NCBI GenBank assembly: GCA_017391465.1
Contig: JAFOYH010000134.1
Coordinates: 1-7,933, forward strand
Direction of reading: 5' to 3'
Length of the DNA stretch: 7,933 nucleotides
From: Lachnospiraceae bacterium
Lineage (GTDB): Bacteria > Bacillota_A > Clostridia > Lachnospirales > Lachnospiraceae
Numbering within the stretch: position 1 is the first letter of the stretch; each line of letters begins with the position of its first letter. Positions 1-6,312 of the stretch are shown here, one piece after another. Below the pieces are notes generated by a model. The model had not been told where the DNA came from and ran no database searches. It worked only from the letters and a program-made list of their open reading frames with translations. Both the position numbers and the translations under genes were made by a program.

Positions 1-1416
1 GATCAGCAGCGAATGGATACGGTAAGTGCTTATGGAATGAATGATATCTGTAAGACACCACATATTGACCAGCTTGCAGAAGAAGGGATGAAGTTTAATC
101 ATGCCTATACAACATCTGCAATCTGCGCGCCAGCCCGTGCCAGTGTTATGACTGGTTTATATGCGCATAATCATGGTGTTATTGATAACTTTACAGATAT
201 TAAAGAAGGCACTCCTTTACTGGGAGAATGTATGCATGATGCGGGTTATTATTGTGGCTTTGCAGGCAAGTGGCATGTATCTCCAAGCAGAGGACCGGAA
301 GAATGTGGATTCGACGAAGGGAAGCCATTTATCGGTTATGCATTCCCTGGAAGCGGTGTATTTCCGAGTTTGATCTTTAATCAGCCGCCAGATAATAAAC
401 CGAATTATTACGAAGAATATCTCAAAGAACAGGGATTTGAAGGAATCGATGTTTCGAACGGATTTTTAGGAGATAATCCGGCATTACAGATTCAGGAGAT
501 GTTCTGTAAACATGAAGGACCTGTTGAAAGTACGATTGAGTACTTTGTGGCTCACGAAACCAATCGTCTGATTGATGAAGCAAAGGAACAGGATAAACCG
601 TTCTTTATCTGGGCAAATTTCTGGGGACCTCACAGTCCAAGCATTGTTCCTGAACCTTATTATTCAATGTATAATCCGGATGATATTCCGGAACATCCAA
701 GTTATTGTGATGATCTTTTGGATAAGCCATATGGCTATTACCTTAGTGAAAAGATGTGGGGACTTGGCAACTATGGCTGGAAAGGATTTCAGGAGATTGC
801 AGCGAGATATTATGGTCATTGTACAATGATTGATGATATGGTGGGCATGATCGTGGATAAGTTAAAAGCAGAAGGGCTTTATGATGATACCATCATCATT
901 TATACGGCAGACCATGGAGATTGTCTTGGGGCGCACAAACTTATTGAAAAAGGCTGTTTCACATTCGAAGAGATTTATCATATTCCTATGGTTGTTAAAG
1001 GCGCTGGAACGAAAGATAATGACAGCTTTGTATTGTTACAGGAAATGATGCCGACGATTTTGGATGTGGCAGGGGTGCAGCCTCCAAAACCTGTGGATGG
1101 TGAAAGTATTTTACCTCTTATGATGGGTGAAAAAGAAAGCAATGGACGTACCGAAGTTTATGGTGAATACCATAATCACTTCTATGTAGCAAGACAGCGT
1201 ATGGTCCGAGATCATGATTATCAGCTCACATTTAATGAAAGTGAACGCGGAGAACTTTATGATCTGAAGAAAGACCCTTATCAGTTACATAATGTTTGCT
1301 ATGATCCTGCTTATGCAGAGATTAAGAAAAAATATATGGAACTTTTGTCGACACACTTAAAGACAAGCAATGATCCGGCAAATACATGGTTCCAGAGAAT
1401 TAAAGAATTTTATTAA
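1..1416 (+). CDS. Sulfatase (alkaline phosphatase superfamily), Cys-type, 5' truncated by window edge
   Basis: This enzyme hydrolyses sulfate esters; the substrate cannot be told from the sequence. The frame is open from base 1 and reads D-Q-Q-R before the first Met at base 13. DQQR is the metal-binding start of many sulfatases, so the true start lies upstream and the Met at 13 is internal. Counting from that Met, the sulfatase signature is C38-A-P-A-R42. Cys38 is the residue converted to formylglycine, by anSME in anaerobes. Other active-site motifs are GKWH (85-88), PHSP (206-209) and TADHGD (298-303), with Lys313 after the last. The C-terminal ELYDL..DP..L.NV block (414-428) is typical of the family. 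Length is normal. If the protein has no signal peptide, only about ten residues are missing, which would make it cytoplasmic; this cannot be verified. The stop is 15 nt before the ABC permease start, so the two are probably co-transcribed and the importer may supply its substrate. Confidence 0.93.
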   Translation, partial: DQQRMDTVSAYGMNDICKTPHIDQLAEEGMKFNHAYTTSAICAPARASVMTGLYAHNHGVIDNFTDIKEGTPLLGECMHDAGYYCGFAGKWHVSPSRGPEECGFDEGKPFIGYAFPGSGVFPSLIFNQPPDNKPNYYEEYLKEQGFEGIDVSNGFLGDNPALQIQEMFCKHEGPVESTIEYFVAHETNRLIDEAKEQDKPFFIWANFWGPHSPSIVPEPYYSMYNPDDIPEHPSYCDDLLDKPYGYYLSEKMWGLGNYGWKGFQEIAARYYGHCTMIDDMVGMIVDKLKAEGLYDDTIIIYTADHGDCLGAHKLIEKGCFTFEEIYHIPMVVKGAGTKDNDSFVLLQEMMPTILDVAGVQPPKPVDGESILPLMMGEKESNGRTEVYGEYHNHFYVARQRMVRDHDYQLTFNESERGELYDLKKDPYQLHNVCYDPAYAEIKKKYMELLSTHLKTSNDPANTWFQRIKEFY

Positions 1417-1431
1417 TTTAGGAGACTTGAT

Positions 1432-2211
1432 ATGGACAATAAAAAAAGTAATTTTCAGATTCCAAACTGGGGCTGGCTTGTCCTGTCCTTCCTGGCAGCG
1501 ATGGCTCTGTGGTTTTTCTTATCGGTAAATCCTCAGACGGCACGAAGCTTCCCATTTATTCCTGAAATCATCAAAGCTTTACAGACGGTTATCGAACGCG
1601 GCGTTTTGGCAGAAGACTTTATCAGCAGTATGATTTCTGTTGTTCTTGGTTTTGCATTTGGTTTTATTACAGCTGTTCCAATCGCATTTTTAATGGCATG
1701 GTATGTACCAGTTCGTAATATTCTGGAACCATGGATTCAGTTTATCCGTAATATTCCACCACTTGCATATGTACCATTGATTGTTATTGCAGCCGGTGTT
1801 GGTCGTAAACCACAGGTTATTGTTATCTGGCTTGCCACATTCCTGATCATGACAGTTACCATTTATCAGGGTGTTCGAAACGTTGATGAAACATTGATCA
1901 AAGCTGCACGTGTTTTGGGTGCAAAAGATAATGATATTTTTGTAAAGGTTGTCTTCCCTGCAACAACACCTTTCATTTTAACAGCCGTTCGTTTAGGTGT
2001 TTCTGTAGCATTAACAACATTGATCGCTGCAGAATCCACAGGTGCGATTGCCGGTATGGGTATGCGTATCCGTTCCTTTGCAAACAGTTTTGAAGTTGCT
2101 CCGATGTTATTGTATATTATTTTAATTGGTATTATCGGTATCACTTCTGAAAAGATCATTAAAACATTAGAAAGGAAATTGACAGGATGGCAGGAGAAGA
2201 GAGAAGAGTAA
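1432..2211 (+). CDS. ABC transporter permease, SsuC/TauC-like (sulfonate/nitrate/taurine class)
   Basis: This is the membrane channel subunit of an importer. The 259-residue length matches the SsuC/TauC family. A short cytoplasmic N-terminus leads into a first hydrophobic helix (about 14-31), and further membrane segments lie near 66-92, 112-125, 131-148, 183-204 and 225-240. The family motif IRNIPPLAYVPL is at 105-116. The EAA loop that docks on the ATPase is at about 153-176 (E-T-L-I-K-A-A-R-V-L-G-A). The start is fixed by AGGAG at 1420-1424, seven bases before the ATG. It follows the sulfatase by 15 nt, and its last 25 nt overlap the ATPase gene. The substrate is inferred only by class: sulfonates, sulfate esters, nitrate and thiamine precursors all use this family. 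The adjoining sulfatase favours an organosulfur compound. Confidence 0.9.
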   Translation: MDNKKSNFQIPNWGWLVLSFLAAMALWFFLSVNPQTARSFPFIPEIIKALQTVIERGVLAEDFISSMISVVLGFAFGFITAVPIAFLMAWYVPVRNILEPWIQFIRNIPPLAYVPLIVIAAGVGRKPQVIVIWLATFLIMTVTIYQGVRNVDETLIKAARVLGAKDNDIFVKVVFPATTPFILTAVRLGVSVALTTLIAAESTGAIAGMGMRIRSFANSFEVAPMLLYIILIGIIGITSEKIIKTLERKLTGWQEKREE

Positions 2212-2978
2212 AGGTTAAAATCGACCATGTAGAAAAAATCTATGATGGCCGCAAAGGCAAGATGATTGCTTTAAATGGCGTGGATCTGGATATCATGGAG
2301 AATGAATTTATCTGTGTTGTTGGTCCATCCGGTTGTGGTAAATCCACTTTATTGAATATTATTGCTGGTCTTTTGGAACCAACTTCAGGTGCTGTTTATG
2401 TAGATGGTAAAAAAGTTGAAGGTACGGGTACAGAACGAGGCGTTGTATTCCAGCAGTATGCATTATTCCCATGGTTAACAGTTATGAAAAACGTTATGTT
2501 TGGATTAAAGTTAAAGGGAATGAAAGATGAAGAAGCAAAAGAAATCGCCATGAAATACATTAAGATGGTTCAGCTTGAAGATTTCGTTGACAGTTATCCA
2601 AAGGAACTTTCCGGTGGTATGAAACAGCGTGTAGCTATTGCCCGTGCTTATGCGGTTCAGCCAGAAGTTCTCCTTATGGACGAACCTTTTGGTGCGTTGG
2701 ATGCTCAGACACGTACCCAGCTTCAGTCCGAATTGATTACAACATGGCAGGAAGAAAAGAAAACATGTTTCTTCATTACACATGATGTTGAAGAAGCAAT
2801 TATTCTTGCAACAAAAGTTATTGTCATGAGTGCACGTCCTGGACGTATCAAGACAATTATTGACATTAATTTACCATATCCTCGTACTCAGGAATTGAAG
2901 ATGAGTAAAGAGTTCCTTGAACTCAAAGCGAAGATCTGGGGCGAAGTTTATCAGGAATATCTGGAAGTTCGTCAGTAA
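2187..2978 (+). CDS. ABC transporter ATP-binding protein, SsuB/TauB-like
   Basis: This subunit powers the importer by ATP hydrolysis on the cytoplasmic face. All nucleotide-binding motifs are intact in the 263-residue protein: Walker A GPSGCGKST (46-54), Q-loop Gln89 in VVFQQYALFPWLTV, signature LSGGMKQR (141-148), Walker B VLLMDEP (161-167) and switch His199 (ITHD). FPWLTV after the Q-loop and the ARPGRI segment (216-221) are typical of the SsuB/TauB/NrtD group. The ATG at 2187 lies inside the permease gene, giving a 25-nt overlap, with AAGGAAA about ten bases upstream. The next in-frame Met is residue 26, inside the first strand, so the overlap start is preferred. The overlap suggests translational coupling and matched amounts of the two subunits. 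Confidence 0.93.
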   Translation: MAGEERRVKVKIDHVEKIYDGRKGKMIALNGVDLDIMENEFICVVGPSGCGKSTLLNIIAGLLEPTSGAVYVDGKKVEGTGTERGVVFQQYALFPWLTVMKNVMFGLKLKGMKDEEAKEIAMKYIKMVQLEDFVDSYPKELSGGMKQRVAIARAYAVQPEVLLMDEPFGALDAQTRTQLQSELITTWQEEKKTCFFITHDVEEAIILATKVIVMSARPGRIKTIIDINLPYPRTQELKMSKEFLELKAKIWGEVYQEYLEVRQ

Positions 2979-2982
2979 CGTG

Positions 2983-3006
2983 CCATTTAAGGCGTAAGCC
3001 TTATGG
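2983..3006 (+). promoter_or_regulatory. Small intergenic hairpin with GTAA (GNRA) tetraloop before the lipoprotein gene
   Basis: TAAGGC (2988-2993) and GCCTTA (2998-3003) form a perfect 6-bp stem closed by GTAA, a GNRA-type tetraloop in RNA. CCA (2983-2985) and TGG (3004-3006) can extend the stem across a two-base bulge. No T-run follows, so it is not an intrinsic terminator. It sits 5' of the ribosome binding site of the substrate-binding protein. Such stems often mark processing or stabilising sites that raise binding-protein expression over permease, but here that role is inference. Confidence 0.5.
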
Positions 3007-3023
3007 AATAAATATTTTCATAT

Positions 3024-3030
3024 GGGAGGA
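3024..3030 (+). promoter_or_regulatory. Strong ribosome binding site of the substrate-binding lipoprotein
   Basis: GGGAGGA ends seven bases before the ATG at 3038. It is the strongest Shine-Dalgarno sequence in the plus-strand operon and fits the need for excess binding protein over membrane subunits. Confidence 0.8.
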
Positions 3031-3037
3031 AACAAAA

Positions 3038-4078
3038 ATGAAAAAAAGAATTCTTGCTTTAGCATTGTCATTTGCAATGGTATTTGGTCTTGTTGCATGT
3101 GGCGGTGGCGCAGAAGAAACAAAAGCTCCAGCTGATACAACAGCTGAAACAGAAGCAGCAGGTGATGCAGCAGAAGAAGAAATCACTCTTAATGTTGCTT
3201 ACATGCCAAACTACGGCAGCTTATGGGCTGTAACAACAGCTATGGAAAAAGGCTACTTTGCAGAAGAAGGTATTACAGTTAACTTAACATCTTTCCAGGA
3301 TGGTCCAACAATTATTGCTGCTATGGAATCCGGAAGTATTGATATCGGTTACATCGGCCAGGGTGCTCATAAACTCTGTATCCAGGGTAACGCTAAAATC
3401 TTCGCTCTTTCCCACATCTCCAACGGTGATGCTGTGATCGGCGGTCCAGAAGTTAAAACTCTTGAAGATTTAAAAGGTAAAAAAGTTGCTTACTCTTCCG
3501 GTACATCCAGTGAAGATATCTTAAAGAACGCTCTTACAAAAGCTGGTTTAACAATGGATGATATCGAAGCAGTTGAAATGGAAGCAGCAAACATCGTAAC
3601 AGCGATGTTATCCGGTGGTGTTGACGCTTGTGCAACATGGTCTCCAAACAGCTTAAAGATTCTTGAAGAAGGCGAAGATTTAACGCTCCTTTGCGATAAC
3701 AAAACATTTATCGATACAACAGTTTCTTTAGCAAGCTGGATCGTAACTCCATCTTATGCTGATGAAAATGCAGATAAGATCCTTAAATTCACAAAAGCTC
3801 TTTACAAAGCAATGGATTATGCAGCAGATGCTAACTATGAAGAAGTTGCTGAATTTGTAGCAAATGTTACGAAGACAGATTACGACTCCGTATATGCACA
3901 GAGAGGCGATGCTGACTGGTTAACAGGTGCTGAAGTTGCAGCAGGTGTAGAAGATGGTACAGTGGCAGCTTACTATCAGTTACAGCAGGATAACTTCATT
4001 GCTGCAGAAGCAGTTACAGAAGCTGTTCCTCTTGAAAACTACATCATGTTCGATAACATGACAGAAGCAGCTAAATAA
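3038..4078 (+). CDS. ABC transporter substrate-binding lipoprotein, SsuA/NMT1-like
   Basis: This protein captures the substrate outside the membrane and passes it to the permease. The 346-residue product starts with a lipoprotein signal peptide (MKKR, then a hydrophobic stretch) and the lipobox LVAC, so Cys21 would be lipidated. A low-complexity linker of Ala, Glu and Thr (about 22-48) tethers the folded domain. The mature fold starts near residue 50 (LNVAYMPNYG). It shows SsuA/NMT1-type features: MEKGYFAEEGI (69-79), the AAMESGSIDIGYIGQGA segment (94-110) and LEDLKGKKVAYSSGTSSED (142-160), which lies in the usual ligand-loop region. Codon use looks strongly biased, as expected for an abundant protein. 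It is followed by the terminator at 4110-4143. Ligand identity is unknown; a sulfate ester or sulfonate is inferred from the sulfatase. Confidence 0.9.
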   Translation: MKKRILALALSFAMVFGLVACGGGAEETKAPADTTAETEAAGDAAEEEITLNVAYMPNYGSLWAVTTAMEKGYFAEEGITVNLTSFQDGPTIIAAMESGSIDIGYIGQGAHKLCIQGNAKIFALSHISNGDAVIGGPEVKTLEDLKGKKVAYSSGTSSEDILKNALTKAGLTMDDIEAVEMEAANIVTAMLSGGVDACATWSPNSLKILEEGEDLTLLCDNKTFIDTTVSLASWIVTPSYADENADKILKFTKALYKAMDYAADANYEEVAEFVANVTKTDYDSVYAQRGDADWLTGAEVAAGVEDGTVAAYYQLQQDNFIAAEAVTEAVPLENYIMFDNMTEAAK

Positions 4079-4109
4079 TTCGGTTTATAATTGAATATTT
4101 ACAGATAAT

Positions 4110-4143
4110 AAAAGCCTCCCGGAAGTTCCGGGAGGCCTTTTTT
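4110..4143. terminator. Rho-independent terminator, probably bidirectional, between convergent operons
   Basis: GCCTCCCGG (4114-4122) pairs perfectly with CCGGGAGGC (4128-4136) around a five-base loop, giving a 9-bp GC-rich stem. On the plus strand it is followed by C and then six T (4138-4143), ending the sulfatase/ABC operon. On the minus strand the flanking AAAA (4110-4113) becomes a T-run continuing as TTTTATTAT. The same stem can therefore end the nag operon, whose last stop codon lies 17 nt away. Confidence 0.93.
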
Positions 4144-4152
4144 AATTATTAT

Positions 4153-4398
4153 TTAACTATACCATTTATTTCGTTCTTTTAAAATTTCTTTTGTATCATC
4201 AAGATTGTCATTCTTATCTTTTGAAATCGTTTCATACCGATGTCCCTTTGATAATCCCCATATGAAAAACGTAATCAACATATAGAGTCCAAAGAACATC
4301 CAGGCAATGAGGTCAGATTTCAGCGACTGCATGGATGGAATCAGAAAGATTCCAACGATATAAACTACAGCGAGAAGTGACATGATGATGGTTATCAT
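4153..4398 (-). CDS. Small membrane protein with two predicted helices, function unknown
   Basis: I do not recognise a family. The 81-residue product has a hydrophobic N-terminus (about 1-21), a short turn with Ser, Lys and Asp (22-29), a second hydrophobic helix (about 31-49, rich in Phe, Leu and Trp) and a charged C-terminal tail (50-81, many Lys, Asp and Glu). The positive tail predicts both ends in the cytoplasm. It is the last gene of the nag operon, starting 11 nt after nagA stops, and it ends next to the shared terminator. The ATG at 4398 has no good Shine-Dalgarno sequence. An upstream CTG at 4413, in the same frame, overlaps the nagA stop as CTGA and lies seven bases after AAAGGAG. 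It would add R-K-L-K in front of the first helix. The start is therefore uncertain, though the reading frame itself is likely real. Confidence 0.7.
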   Translation of the reverse strand: MITIIMSLLAVVYIVGIFLIPSMQSLKSDLIAWMFFGLYMLITFFIWGLSKGHRYETISKDKNDNLDDTKEILKERNKWYS

Positions 4399-4409
4399 CT
4401 TAAGTTTTC

Positions 4410-5537
4410 TCAGAGAATCTCTCCTTTAAAAATAATGGAACGAATGGATAAGTCGTCTTTATTTAATAAAATGATACTTGCTTCTTTACCAACTTCAAGG
4501 CTTCCGATACGGTCATCAAGTTTGATGGCCTGAGCTGGGTTAAATGTTGAAGCGCGAACAGCATTTTCAAGTGGAATGCCGAATTCAACCGCTTTTCTCA
4601 TACATCCCATAAGACTTGTTACAGAACCGGCTAATGTTTCCGGATGACCATAGATGGTTGCGCGATTGCCATGAACTTCAATCTCCTGTCCACCAAATGG
4701 ATAGATACCATCCGGCATACCTGTTGCACGGAGAGAGTCGGAGATGAGAATCATACGTTCCGGACCAAAAAGTCGGAATGTTAAGCGGATCGCACTGCCA
4801 TGAATATGGATACCGTCACAGATAATCTCAGCTTTCACATGGGGTGTATCAAATGCAGCACCAATGACACCAGGTTCGCGGTGATGGAATGGAGGCATCC
4901 CGTTATAAAAATGAGTTGCATGAGATGCTCCGGCAGCATAAGCTGCACTTGCAATATCGTAAGTTGCCACAGTGTGTCCGATGGAAACGGTAATACCATC
5001 GTTTACAGCAGCTTTAACGAATTCAATACCGTCTTCTTCTTCCGGAGCAACTGTGACAAGTCGCACACTGCCTTTGGAAGCTTCCTGAAGACGACGAAGC
5101 ATATCGATATCTGGTTTATGAAGAAAATCTGCATTTTGAGCACCTTTCTTTGCCATAGAAAGGAAAGGTCCTTCTAAGTGAACGCCGACAACTTCTGCAC
5201 CTGTTGTATCTTTTGCACGATGTGCAGCAGCATTTTCGCATATTTTAGTCAACTGATCTTCACCAAGAGTCATACCTGCGGGACAGATATAGGTGACACC
5301 CTGGGATAATTCGAAATCAGCAATTTTTTGCAATCCTTCCGGTGTGGCATCGCTGAAATCTTCACCGACGGCACCGTGAAAATGAACATCAACAAGACCT
5401 GGAATAACGTAGCAGTCTTTCGCATCCACCACAATGCCGTCATCACTTGTTTCAGAGATGAACTTGCCTTTAGTATTAAGATCGCGTTCTACAAAACCAT
5501 TCTCCAAATCAAAAACATGTCCATGAATTATTTGCAT
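4410..5537 (-). CDS. nagA: N-acetylglucosamine-6-phosphate deacetylase
   Basis: This cytoplasmic amidohydrolase removes acetate from GlcNAc-6-phosphate, giving glucosamine-6-phosphate for NagB. The 375-residue length is typical. Motifs appear in the family order: PGLVDVHFHG with His52/His54, HLEGPF with metal ligand Glu122, GHT with His188, ATHFYNGMPPFHHREPG with His209, CDGIHIH with His244/His246, and ISDS with the likely catalytic Asp267. LAGSVTSL (302-309) and the NPAQAIKL..RIGSLEVGKEA segment near the C-terminus complete the pattern. The start at 5537 is well supported: AGGAGG at 5544-5549 on the minus strand is six bases upstream, inside nagB codons. The first ten bases of nagA overlap the end of nagB, indicating translational coupling. 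The small membrane protein follows directly. Confidence 0.97.
   Translation of the reverse strand: MQIIHGHVFDLENGFVERDLNTKGKFISETSDDGIVVDAKDCYVIPGLVDVHFHGAVGEDFSDATPEGLQKIADFELSQGVTYICPAGMTLGEDQLTKICENAAAHRAKDTTGAEVVGVHLEGPFLSMAKKGAQNADFLHKPDIDMLRRLQEASKGSVRLVTVAPEEEDGIEFVKAAVNDGITVSIGHTVATYDIASAAYAAGASHATHFYNGMPPFHHREPGVIGAAFDTPHVKAEIICDGIHIHGSAIRLTFRLFGPERMILISDSLRATGMPDGIYPFGGQEIEVHGNRATIYGHPETLAGSVTSLMGCMRKAVEFGIPLENAVRASTFNPAQAIKLDDRIGSLEVGKEASIILLNKDDLSIRSIIFKGEIL
4421..4427 (-). promoter_or_regulatory. Shine-Dalgarno-like AAAGGAG inside the end of nagA
   Basis: On the minus strand, AAAGGAG (part of the nagA codons for K-G-E) lies seven bases before a CTG at 4413 and 22 bases before the ATG at 4398. 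The spacing suits CTG and is too long for ATG. It bears on the start of the small membrane protein but could be chance coding sequence. Confidence 0.4.
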
Positions 5538-6283
5538 ACAGTTCCTCCTGCTTCAAGAAACTTGCTAAGAGCAGCTTCGTCACATACAACAACAACATCC
5601 GGATGAAGCTGTAAAATGGATGCCGGACATTCTGGTGTGATTGGACCGGAGAATGCGTTATAAATTGCATCTGCTTTAGCTTCACCATTCGCAATAAGGA
5701 GAACACGACGTGCTGCCATGATACATCCCATACCCATAGTCAGGGCCTGACGAGGAACGTCATCTGCACTTGCAAAGAAACGTTTATTCGCATCGATTGT
5801 ACTTTCTGTAAGATGAACAACATGTGTTGCTTTTGTATAGACACTGTCTGGTTCATTGAAACCGATGTGACCGTTGTTTCCAAGACCAAGGAGCTGAAGA
5901 TCAGCAAAACCATAGGATTCTACAAGAGCATCATAACGAGCACATTCAGCGTCAGCATCTTCTGCAAGACCATCTGGAACGTTTGTATTTTCCATAACGA
6001 TATCTACATGATTGAAAAGATTATCGTTCATAAAGTAACGGTAGCTTTGATCATGAGTTCCGGCAAGACCTTTATATTCGTCGAGGTTTACAGTTTTTAC
6101 ATCTTTAAAACTAATATCACCGGCATTACACATGTCGATTAAACATTTATATGTTCCAATAGGTGTAGAGCCTGTTGCAAGACCAAGAACACAGTCTGGT
6201 TTTTTGATGATTTCTGCTGCAATGACATTCGCAGCACGGCGGCTCATAGCTTCATAGTCTTTTTCAAGATAAATTCTAATCAT
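5528..6283 (-). CDS. nagB: Glucosamine-6-phosphate deaminase
   Basis: This enzyme converts glucosamine-6-phosphate to fructose-6-phosphate and ammonia, feeding amino sugar into glycolysis. The 251-residue protein shows the sugar-phosphate loop GLATGSTPIGTY (34-45), NLDEY with the proton-transfer Asp68 (Asp72 in E. coli), and GLGNNGHIGFNEP (133-145) with His139 and Glu144, matching E. coli His143 and Glu148. The residue matching E. coli Asp141 is Asn137; to my recollection Gram-positive forms vary here, so this need not mean loss of activity. The protein is somewhat shorter than the 266-residue E. coli enzyme, in line with non-allosteric Gram-positive NagB. AAAGGAG at 6294-6300 on the minus strand precedes the ATG by ten bases. 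It is second in the operon, 29 nt after the ROK gene, and overlaps nagA by ten bases. Confidence 0.97.
   Translation of the reverse strand: MIRIYLEKDYEAMSRRAANVIAAEIIKKPDCVLGLATGSTPIGTYKCLIDMCNAGDISFKDVKTVNLDEYKGLAGTHDQSYRYFMNDNLFNHVDIVMENTNVPDGLAEDADAECARYDALVESYGFADLQLLGLGNNGHIGFNEPDSVYTKATHVVHLTESTIDANKRFFASADDVPRQALTMGMGCIMAARRVLLIANGEAKADAIYNAFSGPITPECPASILQLHPDVVVVCDEAALSKFLEAGGTVCK
5544..5549 (-). promoter_or_regulatory. nagA ribosome binding site embedded in the nagB 3' end
   Basis: AGGAGG on the minus strand encodes part of A-G-G in the NagB tail (EAGGTVCK) and lies six bases before the nagA ATG. The site, the start codon and the nagB stop are all within about 20 bases, so ribosomes ending nagB can restart on nagA. 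Confidence 0.85.
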
Positions 6284-6312
6284 AGTTTAATGTCTCCTTT
6301 AAATTAAGATAA

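Noticed and set aside
13..15. ATG at base 13 as the true sulfatase start
   Set aside because: The frame is open to base 1 and encodes DQQR, a conserved metal-site motif, so the gene begins upstream of the window.
1866..2228. Minus-strand open frame of 120 codons across the permease/ATPase junction
   Set aside because: It is antisense to conserved ABC permease sequence, including the EAA loop, and shows no family features.
4800..5177. Plus-strand open frame of 125 codons inside nagA
   Set aside because: It lies antisense to well-supported NagA motifs, has no ribosome binding site, and its Cys/Ser-rich product looks like a shadow frame.
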